Source of the DNA: Pseudorasbora parva | Taxonomy: Eukaryota; Chordata; Actinopteri; Cypriniformes; Gobionidae | Reading direction: 5' to 3' | Length of the DNA: 64,000 nt | Assembly (NCBI RefSeq): GCF_024679245.1 | Contig: NC_090185.1 | Location: 23,807,973 to 23,871,972, forward strand | Shown here: positions 47,987 through 59,466 of the stretch, one piece after another | How positions within the stretch are numbered: the first letter of the stretch is position 1 | How the letters are laid out: each line of letters opens with the position of its first letter | Program-made: the position numbers and the translations under genes | Notes under the pieces: model-generated | Database searches by the model: none | Told to the model about the DNA's origin: nothing | The model's input: only the letters and a program-made list of their open reading frames with translations

Positions 47987-49368
47987 TCATATAATTTCAG
48001 ACTAATTCTTGATGTCTTCTTGATAAATGTCTTCTATATGAGCTTAGCACCAGACATGCTAAGTTCTTCAAAATCGCTTGAAGGCTAATCTTTATTTCAT
48101 AAAATAAATCACAAGCCATTTTCCCACAACATATACTTTATTTTTCTTTATTCTTTCTAGGTACATTTATGAATAAAAAAAAGTGTGCCTATGTTAACTG
48201 CATTAGCAATGTTAGCAACAACTGTGGCTGACAAACCATTAGCTGTGATGCTAATTAACAAGGAGGATATCTAACATTGATTTGACTGACCAGCTCATTT
48301 TCATTTATGAATGTAAATCACTTTCGCTTATGTTATTTTAGGTTTATAACTCAAAACTGAAATAATTAAGTAGCATATGTCATGTTGTATAATCTTCAGG
48401 TGTTTTTTATTTTTTTATAATAATAAAGAACAAATGAAAATCTCAGCTTTTTGACCATTTATTTATTGTAAGCAAGCAGTTCAGCCATTGAACACAGAAT
48501 AAATGATCATAATACATAGTGAGAAGGACTTTTATCTTGATGTCCCTTTTACAACTGGCCACTGTGTGCGAGTTGTGTTGCTTGCTTCTGATGACAGTCT
48601 GAATGATTTCACAGAGTTTGCTGCGGTTTATGAAAGGAGTGTGAAAGGGGGGTTGTGAAAAGTTTCAGTGGCGTGTAGGGAGGAAAAGGTGGAGAGGGGG
48701 TTTCTCAGCACTAATGAGTCACCGTTAATGATCAATTGTGATGTCTATACAGCACATACGCCGCAAACACACAGCACAAGGTGAGAGCAACAATCTGCTG
48801 GCTGGCATTGAAGGCAAGCGAGTGATTCAGTGACTTGCATAACAAGCCAGACACAAAGTAATCTTACATAACTATGGCATTTCTTCATGAACCAAAGTAG
48901 TTCTTAGCATTTTTGTTTTTTTAAATCGGATTAGCATACATTTTGCTCTGTCTTCACAGTTAAAAGTTCTTCATTTCTTCTTTTTATGTCTGCAGAAACC
49001 ACCTGAGAGATGAAGGCAGAGAAGTACAATGAAGAAATAGGAAGTTTAAACTATATTGTCTTTGTCTTTTACATCTGTAAACCACATCCTCTAGCGCAAA
49101 TTAACTGAGTGTTGCAATTGTACAAGATCTAGCTAGTTGGTTTCTTGGATTTATCATTTTTGAAATCTATTTTAGACAGACCTTTGACCCAATAGTACCT
49201 CCAAATTGTGCTAGCCTAAGCTAGCAGACATGCTAATCTTAAATTACATGGCACAGCTTTATGCTTAGCTATTTGTCAATAGCAGCTAATTTCCTAAATA
49301 ATGATGCTAGTTACATGTCTCTTGTAGCCCTCTACAGTCTTTTTTCTCATATTTTAAAACAATTAATC
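47987..49368. other. No gene recognised
   Basis: Intergenic DNA. Splice-like signals occur (ACAAG|GTGAGAGC near 48780; a pyrimidine-rich tract ending CTGCAG near 48995), but no coding frame connects to them. Confidence 0.3.
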
Positions 49369-50385
49369 TTAAAGGCACAATATGTAAGATGTTTTGATTA
49401 AAATATCCACACACAAAAAACAACTAGAACAGTGTATTTTGTTGACGTGTGTACATACATTATCCCAAATGTTTCCAAAAATGTTTAAATCCAGATAAGC
49501 TATTTTAACCAGGACACAGACTGTGTCAGTGCGTCGCCTATCAATGACATCACACCCGCGTTACCTTTGGTTTCCGGTTTTATTTTGTAGAAACCATGGA
49601 AACACCAAAGACCCTTTAATATAGGATGTGTTTTATTAGACAGGTGAGCAACTGTTTGGATACATTCATCGACCGAAAATGAATCATTGTTATGCAGCTC
49701 AACACAGTTAGTCTTAATGTTTAAATCTCGTTCTTGATTTACAGTGAGTACCATGTTTTACCATGCCTAATATCGAGCTGGCTTTACTGCAGTGTCACAA
49801 GTGTCTCATAGTAGCCACAGAGCAAACACACAGAGTAGCATTATAACAACTTTCAACACACTCAAATAATGTATCCAATATGGTAACAGCGCTGCGTTAC
49901 CCCACATATGCGAGACGGATCTCACGAAAATGCGTATAAATAGTACGAGTTTGCAATCTCGTGGAATGTATACGCCAAAATGAGTTTTGGCGTGCTTATG
50001 GTACGCGGTTTTTCGCGTGCATATGATACGCACTTTATGGCGTATTATACATACGAACCCCCCACCCCACCACCCTAAACCTACCCAAGAGCGTGTCATA
50101 TACACGCCATAAAGTGCGTCTCATATGCACGCGAAAAACCGCGTACCATAAGCACGCCAAAACTCATTTTGGCGTATACATTCCACGAGATTGCAAACTC
50201 GTATTATTTATACGCATGACCATGAGATCGTGTTGCATATGCATGACCAGAAGAAGCGGAAGCACTCGTCTGCAGCATGATATAAGCTCCATCAAGACAA
50301 CATCAAGGTACACCTTTGTTTTGAATAACCGACCTCTAGTGGCAAAAAATATATATATTTTGGCTTTGATAGGATAGTTTGGACA
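49369..50385. mobile_element. hAT-type MITE split by a fold-back element
   Basis: The left end TTAAAGGCACAATATGTAAG and the following CCCAAATGTTTCCAAAAATG and GAAACCATGGAAACACCAAAG phrases are the left part of a common cyprinid MITE. GACCTCTAGTGGC near 50331 fits its right part. The stretch between about 49850 and 50260 is taken up by the fold-back at 49903-50249. The extreme right end is lost. Confidence 0.55.
49903..50249. mobile_element. Long fold-back element, about 150 bp arms
   Basis: The left arm (to about 50055) and the right arm (from about 50090) are near-perfect inverted copies, for example ACGAGTTTGCAATCTCGTGG, GTATACGCCAAAATGAG and GTACGCGGTTTTTCGCGTGC on the left, all mirrored on the right. 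The loop is about 35 bp and C-rich (CCCACCCCACCACCCTAAAC). Within each arm there are smaller palindromes (CCAAAATGAGTTTTGG). No coding capacity; the peptide read on both strands is a by-product of the symmetry. Confidence 0.85.
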
Positions 50386-50438
50386 GTTTTATTCTAATTA
50401 GCCCATGATTTGCTCACCCTCATGCCATCCTAGGTCTA
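50386..50438. repeat. Left piece of a hAT-type MITE interrupted by Tc1 copy B
   Basis: TTTGCTCACCCTCATGCCAT CCTAGG ends at TA 50437-50438, and the same MITE resumes after the Tc1 at 52017 with TATGACTCTTCTTTCAG. This is one element split by the Tc1 insertion. Confidence 0.7.
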
Positions 50439-52016
50439 CAGGTCCTTCTAAAAAAATTAGCATATTGTGATAAAGTTCATTATTTTCCATAATGTAATGA
50501 TAAAAATTAAACTTTCATATATTTTAGATTCATTGCACACCAACTGAAATATTTCAGGTCTTTTATTGTTTTAATACTGATTATTTTGGCATACAGCTCA
50601 TGAAAACCCCAAATTCCTATCTCAAAAAATTAGCACATAATGAAAAGGTTATCTAAACGAGTTATTAACCTAATCATCTGAATGAACTAATTAACTCTAA
50701 ACACCTGCAAAAGATTCCTGAGGCTTTTAAAAACTCCCAGCCTGGTTCATTACTCAAAACCGCAATCATGGGTAAGACTGCCGACCTGACTGCTGTCCAG
50801 AAGGCCATCATTGACACCCTCAAGCGAGAGAGTAAGACACAGAAAGAAATTTCTGAACGAATAGGCTATTCCCAGAGTGCTGTATCAAGGCACCTCACTG
50901 GGAAGTCTGTGGGAAGGAAAAGGTGTGGCAAAAAATGCTGCACAACGAGAAGAGGTGACCGGACCCTGAGGAAGATTGTGGAGAAGGACCGATTCCAGAC
51001 CTTGGGGGACCTGCGGAAGCAGTGGACTGAGTCTGGAGTAGAAACATCCAGAGCCACCGTGCACAGGCATGTGCAGGAAATGGGCTACAGGTGCCGCATT
51101 CCCCAGGTCAAGCCACTTTTGGGCTACAGAGAAGCAGCACTGGACTGTTACTCAATGGTCCAAAGTACTTTTTTCAGATGAAAGCAAATTTTGCATGTCA
51201 TTCAGAAATCAAGGTGCCAGAGTCTGGAGGAAGACTGGGGAGAAGGAAATGCCAAAATGCCTGAAGTCCAGTGTCAAGTACCCACAGTCAGTGATGGTCT
51301 GGGGTGCCATGTCAGCTGGTGTTGGTCCACTGTGTTTTATCAAGGGCAGGGTTAATGCAGCTAGCTATCAGTAGATTTTGGGGAACTTCATGCTTCCATC
51401 TGCTGAAATAGAGCTTTATAGAGATGAAGATTTCGTTTTTCAGCACGACCTGGCACCTGCTCACAGTGCCAAAACCACTGGTAAATGGTTTACTGACCAT
51501 GGTATTACTGTGCTCAATTGGCCTGCCAACTCTCCTGACCTGAACCCCATAGAGAATCTGTGGGATATTGTGAAGAGAAAGTTGAGAGACGCAAGACCCA
51601 ACACTCTGGATGAGCTTAAGGCCGCTATCGAAGCATCCTAGGCCTCCATAACACCTCAGCAGTGCCACAGGCTGATCGCCTCCATGCCACGCCGCATTGA
51701 AGAGGTCATTTCTGCAAAAGGATTCCCGACCAAGTATTGAGTGCATTACTGAACATAATTATTTGAAGGTTGACTTTTTGTATCAAAAAAACCCTTTTCT
51801 TTTATTGGTTGGATGAAATATGCAAATTTTTTGAGACAGGAATTTTGGGTTTTCATGAGCTGTATGTCAAAATCATCAGTATTAAAACAATAAAAGACCT
51901 GAAATATTTCAGTTGGTGAGCAATGAATCTAAAATATATGAAAGTTTAACTTTTATCATTACATCATGGAAAATAATGAACTTTATCACAATATGCTAAT
52001 TTTTGAGAAGGACCTG
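50439..52016 (+). mobile_element. Tc1-like element, copy B
   Basis: A 1578 bp element from CAGGTCCTTCTAAAAAAATT to ATTTTTGAGAAGGACCTG, flanked by TA at 50437-50438 and 52017-52018. The terminal inverted repeats are about 200 bp. It is nearly identical to 29101-30673 but inverted relative to it. Its transposase (50768-51740) carries the same frameshift as copy A plus two extra stops. It sits inside a hAT-type MITE. Confidence 0.95.
50768..51740 (+). pseudogene. Tc1 transposase, frameshifted (copy B)
   Basis: This has the same architecture and exactly the same 973-base span as copy A: MGKTADLTAVQKAIIDTLKR opens the helix-turn-helix half (to 51181), then the frame shifts at the same PLLGYREAALDC point. 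The catalytic half reads LFSDESKF, FVFQHDLAPAH and NWPANSPDLNPIENLW, so the DD34E residues are still present. Copy-specific changes are a TAG at about 51373 (after AASYQ), a TAG in the EAS(W)AS segment near 51640, one lost codon and one gained codon. It cannot make transposase. Confidence 0.9.
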
Positions 52017-52455
52017 TATATGACTCTTCTTTCAGACGAATAGAATCGGAGAAATGTCCTGGCTCTTCCAAGCTTTATAATGCAGCGAATGGCTGTTTCA
52101 TTTACATCATACGCTAGAACGCCAGTCTCTCATGACTGCGTATACGGCAATTAGCGGAAGCTAGAGATTACATTTCATAAAAGTTTTAAATATGGATATT
52201 TTTCTTACACAAATGTATTGCTTGGATTCAGAATGCCTTTATTAACCCCCTGGATCCATGTGGAGCCCTTTTAAATGTTGGATAGATGCATTTTTATGGA
52301 CATTAAAACAGAAACAGCCATAAGCTTGGAAGCATTTTTTAATATAACTATAGTATAAATATCATCTGAAAGAAGACTGTCATATACACTTAGGATGGCT
52401 TAAGGGTGTGAAAATCATGAGCTAATTTTAATTTTTGGGTGAATTATCCCTTCCC
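52017..52455. repeat. Right piece of the hAT-type MITE
   Basis: TATGACTCTTCTTTCAGACG, CTGGCTCTTCCAAGC and AAAATCATGAGC lead to the end TTTTTGGGTGAATTATCCC. It shares ordered blocks with 6040-6400. Confidence 0.65.
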
Positions 52456-53940
52456 ATATTTGATCCACATACCGATTTAGCCTACCTATGCTAACATTCG
52501 GAGTTCGACTCATGACATGCTTAGTCGTGCGCACGATTTACTCATTTGTTCCTTTGATTTATAAATTGCGTGCACGATTTACTACTTTTTCTTCTTTGTA
52601 ACAGAAAAAAATATTGCTTAAAGAAATAAACGCTGCATTCTTAAACATATTTCCTTAATGACAGCCATGATTCATCAATCACACATTTTTCTTTCTATTT
52701 GAGTCACTCCCTGCCAAGCACGCTCTTTGTGAAATGACATCATATGTCAGCAAAAGCATATTGCACATTAATATTCCAGACACAACTACTGAACATTTTG
52801 TAGACATAATAATGATTCAGTGATTCCATAACAAATCGCACAATAGAAATATGCAGGACACTCAAAAACAATCTTAAAAACTGAGCCACGGTGGAAAAGA
52901 CAGAATAGTACCTGCACAGAGACTAGCATTATCTACTTGTGTACAGAGTGCTAACCTCTATAATGGGTAAAAGCATATTAATATTGCATTGACATATCTT
53001 GCATCTTTGGTGTGAAAGTGAAACATGACACTTCTCTTTTTTCATTTTATTCATAGACTGTTAAGTACAAAATTCCTGGCCACACACAACTAAATCTACA
53101 ACATCATCAAGACATAAGATCACCCTAACTTTGTATTCCAATTATGTTTATATACGTTAGATATAAAATAAGGGGGTTGTCATGTGAGAATCAAAACTTT
53201 AATTTATGTCACTAATTTAGAGGCAAGGTCAAACGTTCATACCCCAACTTGAAATATTATTCTATGTTTTGAATATTTTTATATCATTATTTGCCTTTGT
53301 GTCTGTGCTTTTTAAATCCTGCAGTAAGCAACTTTGTTTTAGAAAGCAGATGGTACAGTAGAAGAGTGTCATGACAAGAAAATAATTGACATTTTCTTGT
53401 GCACACGTTTGAGATGACTATACCAGATGCTTATTTATGGTCAACAATTGCTCACTTGTCTTGTCATTTCATTCAAAGTTTGTGGGCTCGCATCGAAGTA
53501 TGCTGACAAACTTTTCAGGCAAAAATAGCCACTTTTGTTGGTTTGTAAGTTGGTTTTTGAAGACAATGTTAAACTGACATTATTCAGCCCGATTGCATGG
53601 CTATTCCCCTCTGACTAGATTTTATTGTCCTGGTTTAAAAATCTGCTTTAAGCATCAAACTTTAGTTTAGCCTATGTATCAAAAATGCTATGAGATGCTT
53701 ATTTTGAACTCCTATTCACTTTGGAAAAAAACTAGAAGCTTGAAAGCAGCTCTGTCCTTTAAGATATATTCGTTAGATTACATAAATTAGTCAAAAACAG
53801 ATGAATTAATAGCATCGCTTATGATAAAGACAGAAAAAGAAGAAATTCCAACACAGGGACTTAGATACATGCTTTTATAAACAGCATATTTGTCATTCGT
53901 ACAATATAAGAACAATATTCTTAACATGTTTAAGAATAAA
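52456..53940. other. No gene recognised
   Basis: AT-rich intergenic DNA downstream of lingo3. No gene or clear repeats. Confidence 0.35.
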
Positions 53941-55518
53941 ACCATCTAGAACAAAAATGTTTGGATCCCCATTTATTTTACATTAAATAAAACTGTAAAA
54001 TGATTTTTTTTTTTTTTACAAAAATATCAAAAAGCTTTAGTTTTACAGTAATTGACAACACATTATGGCAGTTTGCAATGTACATAAAATGCTGCTTAAA
54101 ATAAGACAGAGGCAGATTCGATCTGCTCAAACAGAGCGGAAAATTCATTAATTTAAGCTTAAATTGACCGATAGAAGGCAATAAGGTTGAGCCTGATACC
54201 CTGTGTTCTTTAAACTGACAATTTAGCATTAGGGGGCAGCAGAACAGCTTTGTAAAGTGCCTTCCTGTTTCATTTTAAGCGGCAGTACTTGAGCAGGGAA
54301 AATTTAGTGTCCAACGCCTCATAAATGCCATTTATAAACAGACAATATAAGCATAAGAAATATATGACGGATCAAAGGACCAGTGACACAAAAAAGCTAT
54401 TTTGTTTCCAGCTTTGTACTCATGCAAATTAACATGAAACAATTCATGAGATTGACATTCCCTTTTACACACGTTACACAGAAGAGGCATAAAGACATAA
54501 GTTCACCAGTAATAAAATGCTCCGATTTTTTTTTAAAGCAGTAACCCTTTAAGAGTTTTCACACATTATCTTTGATTAATTTAAGAATGTTATATTGAAT
54601 AAAAGTATTTCACATTAATGAAAACAGGACACCAAAATGTACACACAAAACAGCCATATATACAATAAGATACAAAATGTCTTCAACCCAGTGCAGATAC
54701 TGAGGCTATTGGTGTTTAGCTGATATATAGATAATGTGCTTTTTATGTTGGTACTACAGTACCTTTGCACGTGTGTGCGCGTTTAACTTTATGCGGGCAT
54801 GACTCAGAAGTAGGTGGCAGTGTAATATAGAAGCAGTTATCAGGCCTCATTATCCAGAGCAAATCATCTCTTTAAGTAAGATATAATTAAACAGTTTTAA
54901 TTCTTTAAACAGTCTTCTAGCAACCTAGTGGTTAACTGGTTGAGATTTGAAGCGAATCCAACAACAAACCCTTATTTAATTGGCAGTGTGAAATGTATGC
55001 CCATGCCTATAAACCATTTGGGCACTTAAATTGAATTGCTTAGGCAAAATGAAATAATGTACCTTTTTTTTATTACTTTTGAGGGAATTGGCAATTACTT
55101 GGCAAGCTGAAAGCACCCATTTAATAATCAGAACTGTTACTAAATTAAAAAAAATATTACTAAATCCCTCTTTTCTTTATATGGGAAATTACATGGTAAT
55201 ATTTATTTAATATTCATTATACATCACTGCAAGCTTGGCCTTTTCACATGAGAAAATTCAAAATGGATAGCTAATGCCAACCAGTCCCTCACAGATGTAA
55301 TTAATCACAAATGCCCTAATAATAATTATTATATGTCCCAAGACACCAAAAGTAAGATTAGGATGATGGAAAGTACCTCTCAGTATACATTACTCCCATT
55401 AAACCCTTTGTCTCTCAAAATCTGGATCTATAGCTATACGCAGGACTGGTATTGGACATATATTTCAGTTCGAAATAACAATATTGTGCGCTTTAGCCCT
55501 TCAAACTGTGAGTTAATT
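53941..55518 (-). other. Probable 3' UTR or downstream region of lingo3
   Basis: No coding frame is visible. Several minus-strand AATAAA signals exist (for example TTTATT at about 53973 and 53991 on the plus strand). Unlike most of the window, this stretch shows no recognisable mobile element, which is compatible with a long 3' UTR. The extent is not determined. Confidence 0.3.
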
Positions 55519-57336
55519 TTATATCATCTTCATGTTAAACTTTCGTGCTCCTCCTTGACCCCCGCTGGCAGCAGGACCATCTACCTTTCTGAATGAATAC
55601 TCTACTGAGAAATTGTTCTTGTGCTGACCTCGTCCTCGGCTCCACACAAACAAGAGAATGAAACAGAAAAGCACCACACCCAAAAACATAATACAACCCA
55701 TTGCTGTGGAGACCAGGATGGTCTTGAGGTCCAATGTGAACTTGAGGAAGACACGCGTGTCATTTAAGTTAGTGTCATTAAGATCACCCACGTAGTAGGT
55801 GCGATTTGCTGCCAATGCCCCATCCAGTGGCAATCCACTGACTGTCAGGGTGGCAAAGTAGGTATCGTTGCCTCCAGCATTGCTTGCTATACAGATGTAA
55901 GTGCCACTGTCTGTTACCTGGGCGTAGCGGATCTCCAACGTACCTTCAGGCAGGACAATGATTCTCCCAGTACTCTTGGTGGTGATACGGCGGCGCTGAG
56001 GTGAAATCCAAAAGATGACCGGAGCTGGGTCTCCTTCCGCTCTACATATAAACGACACAACCTGGCCTTCACGCGCCGTCAACTGTTGCAGCTTGCGGTT
56101 ACGAATTTTGGGCCGCTGACAGGTAAAATGGTCAAAGAGTGCAGAGTCCGAAAAGGTATTAAGTGCTTTTCCTCGCACTTCCAAGGGTGTGGCGCAAATG
56201 GGCGACTTTCCATTGAAGTTGAGGGTCTTACGGCGCTGCAGGATCCACAGTAGGCGGCAGTCACAGGACAAAGGGTTGCCATCTACACGTAGCGTCTCCA
56301 GCGTATTGACAGAGTGGAATGATCCTTCCTCCAAGGTCACCAACCCATTGTTTGACAAGTTGAGTAATCGTATCTGTTGTAGTCCTCCAAGACCATAGGG
56401 CTGCACTAGTATCAAGTTGGTACCAACTAGGTGCAGTTCTTTCAAGCGGACAAGGTCCCGCAAGGCCCAGGACTCAAGAACCGAGATGGGGTTGTATGAA
56501 AGATTGAGGCTAGCCAAGTGAATTAGGTTGCGAAGAGCACCCGTAGGCACGGTGGAAATGTTGGTATTGGTAATCGAGAGCCAAGAAAGGTTGAGACCCT
56601 GGAAGCTGTGTGGAGAGATGTACTCGAGGAAGGGCCAATGGTCAATCTCAAGAGCCCGCAGTCCACCCAGCTTGCGAAAGTTCTGCTCTTCCAACGAAGA
56701 GATACTGAGGTAGCGTAATCGAAGAGTCACCAAGCCTCGAAGGTAGGAAAGAGACTGTCCAGTTATAGAAGTCAGATTGCACCTCTCGATGGTTAGCTCC
56801 CGGAGACCCACCAATCCCAGGAAAGCCTTGTTTGAAATGTACACCAGGTCATTATCACCAACTTCCAAATTGCGGAGATTCCTCAAGTCTTGGAAGGTGA
56901 AGTCTAACAGGATGACCAGTTTATTCCCACTTAGGTCCAGAGTGGTGAGGTTGGCGAGACGTGAAAAGGCACCCATGGGCACGAGTTTAAGCTGGTTGGC
57001 TCGCAGACGCAACACTCTAAGATTAAGCAAGCTGGAGAAGGCATTAGGCTCCAATACGCTGATGAGATTCTCACTCAGGTCTAGCTCCTCAAGTCTCGAG
57101 AGAGTCGACAATTCATTGTATTCCACCCAGCGCAAACTGTTGCAGCTCAGATCCAAAAGCCGTGTGTCAGTCGGGATGCCCCCAGGAATAGATCCCAGGC
57201 GCTTGTTCTGGCACATCACAGCTCTCTGATGAGAGATACAGTCACAGCGCTGTGGGCAGCTCTGACCGTGTGTTAGGGATGCAGCGATTAGGAGCACAAG
57301 CAGCCCCGGTAAGCTCAGCCATGGACAACCCGCCAT
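55519..57336 (-). CDS. lingo3: LINGO3, LRR and Ig domain single-pass membrane protein
   Basis: LINGO proteins are neuronal-type surface receptors; LINGO1 acts with Nogo receptors, while LINGO3 function is less defined. The 605-residue product has a signal peptide (1-24), an LRR N-cap with Cys 27, 31, 33 and 42, about eleven or twelve leucine-rich repeats (56-350), an LRR C-cap (Cys 358, 360, 381, 406), one Ig domain (Cys 431 to 482, Trp 443), a membrane helix (about 541-565) and a short cytoplasmic tail. The tail [17 protein letters not shown] and the terminal ARKFNMKMI point to LINGO3 rather than LINGO1, 2 or 4. At least seven N-glycosylation sites are present. The coding region is one exon, as usual for LINGO genes. 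A TTCTTGTCTCTAG acceptor at about 57376 implies a 5' UTR intron. Whether it is lingo3a or lingo3b is unresolved. Confidence 0.96.
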   Translation of the reverse strand: MAGCPWLSLPGLLVLLIAASLTHGQSCPQRCDCISHQRAVMCQNKRLGSIPGGIPTDTRLLDLSCNSLRWVEYNELSTLSRLEELDLSENLISVLEPNAFSSLLNLRVLRLRANQLKLVPMGAFSRLANLTTLDLSGNKLVILLDFTFQDLRNLRNLEVGDNDLVYISNKAFLGLVGLRELTIERCNLTSITGQSLSYLRGLVTLRLRYLSISSLEEQNFRKLGGLRALEIDHWPFLEYISPHSFQGLNLSWLSITNTNISTVPTGALRNLIHLASLNLSYNPISVLESWALRDLVRLKELHLVGTNLILVQPYGLGGLQQIRLLNLSNNGLVTLEEGSFHSVNTLETLRVDGNPLSCDCRLLWILQRRKTLNFNGKSPICATPLEVRGKALNTFSDSALFDHFTCQRPKIRNRKLQQLTAREGQVVSFICRAEGDPAPVIFWISPQRRRITTKSTGRIIVLPEGTLEIRYAQVTDSGTYICIASNAGGNDTYFATLTVSGLPLDGALAANRTYYVGDLNDTNLNDTRVFLKFTLDLKTILVSTAMGCIMFLGVVLFCFILLFVWSRGRGQHKNNFSVEYSFRKVDGPAASGGQGGARKFNMKMI

Positions 57337-57375
57337 GCCCCTTCCCTACAGGGGCTGAATCACTGCACCTCACAC

Positions 57376-57398
57376 CTAGAGACAAGAAAACACAAAAA
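57376..57398 (-). other. Splice acceptor in lingo3 5' UTR
   Basis: On the minus strand, a pyrimidine-rich tract ending TTCTTGTCTCTAG precedes GTGTGAGG, about 40 bases before the ATG. This supports at least one noncoding exon further to the right, at an unknown position. Confidence 0.55.
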
Positions 57399-57636
57399 AG
57401 GTATTGACTTTTGCAACTCTTAATTATAACCACTTAACTACATAAGCCAATCCATTACTCACCAACATTTATGTAAGGGCATGTATAACTATTTCTAAAG
57501 TTGTTCTGGTGGATGCAACATGTTTTCAGACCAGTAGAGATAAACATTTTTGTTGTCAAGTTAGTATCTTTACACGACAATTTTATTTTATTTAAACACT
57601 GAATGAAACACAAATACAGTTCATTATATTCATTAA

Positions 57637-58764
57637 AGGGGGGGTGAAACACTCAGTTTCAGTCAGTGTCATGTCAATCTTGAGTACCTATAGAGTAGCA
57701 TTGCATCCTGCATATCTCCGAAAAGTCTTTATTTTTTTTATAATTATATAAGAAAGATGCGCTGTTCGGAGTCTTTCCGAAAAAAGCCGAGCGGGTGGGG
57801 GCGTGTCATGTGAGCGGAGCTAAATAATGACGTGTGCAGCAGCGCGCTGCAGTGAGGAAAGTGAGTCGCTCTGCGAGGAAAGTGATTCGCTCTGTGAGGA
57901 AAGTGATTCGCTCAGTGAGGAAAGTGATTCGCCCGCCGCGTGAGGAAAGTGATTCGCTCTGTGAGGAAAGTGATTCGCTCAGTGAGGAAAGTGATTCGCC
58001 CGCCGCGTGAGGAAAGTGAGTCGCTCTGTGAGGAAAGTGATTCGCTCAGTGAGGAAAGTGATTCGCCCGCCGCGTGAGGAAAGTGAGTCGCTCTGTGAGG
58101 AAAGTGATTCGCTCAGTGAGGAAAGTGATTCGCCTGCCGCGTGAGGAAAGTGAGTCGCTCTGTGAGGAAAGTGATTCGCCCGTCGCGTGAGGAAAGTGAG
58201 TCGCTCTGTGAGGAAAGTGATTCGCTCAGTGAGGAAAGTGATTCGCCCGCCGCGTGAGGAAAGTGAGTCGCTCTGTGAGGAAAGTGATTCGCTCAGTGAG
58301 GAAAGTGATTCGCCTGCCGCGTGAGGAAAGTGAGTCGCTCTGTGAGGAAAGTGATTCGCCCGTCGCGTGAGGAAAGTGCTAATACAGATCGACCGCCGGC
58401 CTATCAGTGGGTAAGTCAGTAGCTACTGGTTATATCACCTGTTTAGCATCCTACAAGCCAGCGCTTTGATGGGGGTAGCCTGTTGCTTTCGCTCTCTCCC
58501 TCGCTCTCTCTCACGCGCTTCCGGTAGAATTGTCCGTAAGGCCCATACAAGGAAATTCCGCCCCCACTAACGTCAATGGGGACGCATGATCTCAAAAAAC
58601 TTGCCGAAACTTATGACTAACCGGAAGTAGTATTTTTGACAAAGAAATACTCCCATCAAACGTCCACCTTAACTTTTGAAACTTTGTCTATGTTTAGTAT
58701 GGGATTCCAAGTCTTTAACAGTGTAAAAAGATCAGTATGCATGAAACAGCATTTCACCCCCCCT
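57637..58764 (-). mobile_element. THAP-type TTAA element, copy 3, with minisatellite interior
   Basis: The ends AGGGGGGGTGAAACACTC and GCATTTCACCCCCCCT are those of copy 2 in reverse orientation, and TTAA lies at 57633-57636 and 58765-58768. Subterminal sequence (TGAGTACCTATAGAGTAGCA, TCCGTAAGGCCCATACAAGG) matches copies 1 and 2. The THAP exon and the second gene are gone; in their place is a tandem array of about 525 bp. Confidence 0.85.
57853..58378. repeat. Hierarchical GAGGAAAGTGA minisatellite
   Basis: About 23 units begin GAGGAAAGTGA. Three unit types alternate: A (GTCGCTCTGT ending, 21 bp), B (TTCGCTCAGT, 21 bp) and C (TTCGCCCGCCGCGT, 25 bp), making a 67 bp A-B-C repeat. From 58009 a 180 bp block (A-B-C-A-B-C'-A-C'') is followed by a perfect second copy (58189-58368). 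It lies wholly inside TTAA element copy 3. Confidence 0.95.
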
Positions 58765-58768
58765 TTAA

Positions 58769-58957
58769 AGCACAACTTTGTGTACATAACTGGGGTATTT
58801 CCTCTTTTCTATAAGCAGCCCCTACTGTCAGGGAGTGAATTTGCATTTTTATTTACCCCATCTAACATTGTGTTTACATATATCTGAACAGACAATTTGG
58901 ATGATGATATTGCACCAGATTTTTATGGCCAACTTGGATGAGAACAGGCCTTTAAAG
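58769..58957. other. Short spacer, no feature
   Basis: Between the TTAA element and the next MITE, I see nothing. Confidence 0.3.
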
Positions 58958-59466
58958 GTAATCTAGAAATCTAGACGCACCCTAGCGGCAGCAAATCTAT
59001 TTAGGCTATTTTTCAATTTTTTTGAGTGTAGTCCAGCAACTCTCAATAGACTTCTGAGCTGGAAAAACCAAACTCTGGTCAGGCCAATCACGTCGTTTAA
59101 AGAGTTGGTGGGCGGGCTTAATAATATTGTAGAGTTGCGTGCTACTTGTAAACAAAGAAGCTGGCGAACAGCTGTCTTTCGAATCGGCTTTGGCCGGGAC
59201 TCTGGAAGACTTGGAGTTAAAACTTTTCTTTGAGAAAAGAACGGCACTGAAATCATTCTTATAAAGGGAAGGGAATTTTTCCGACCGGACACGGCGACAG
59301 TTTAATCTATCAACTAGCTCCGCTTCACGTTGCTCTGGTTGGTTGTAGCGATATCCAGTTGCGTGCAGAGGGAGTTTGAAAGACAGCCGTTTATCCCGCC
59401 CCTCAGATTGTCAATGGTGAGTTCCCAGACCAAACATCTTGATGTGGGTCTGGATTGTCAGGCTAC
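58958..59466. mobile_element. Non-autonomous element (GTAATCTAGAAATCTAGACGC end)
   Basis: The left end GTAATCTAGAAATCTAGACG and the right end (reverse) GTAGCCTGACAATCCAGACC are imperfect inverted repeats of about 23 bp. The 40 bases at the left end also occur at 13172-13212 inside the nested repeat. A 109-codon antisense frame inside it is a chance product of the repeat. Confidence 0.65.

Noticed and set aside
49806..50377. Two frames encoding the same peptide on opposite strands
   Set aside because: This is a by-product of the fold-back symmetry, not a gene pair.
56777..57229. Plus-strand frame of 150 codons
   Set aside because: It is the antisense shadow of the lingo3 LRR region, where repeat periodicity keeps the opposite frame open.
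57853..58378. Possible CRISPR-like array
   Set aside because: Units are contiguous variants with no unique spacers, and the genome is vertebrate; it is a minisatellite.
58963..59292. Antisense frame of 109 codons
   Set aside because: It falls inside a non-autonomous element and has no domain.
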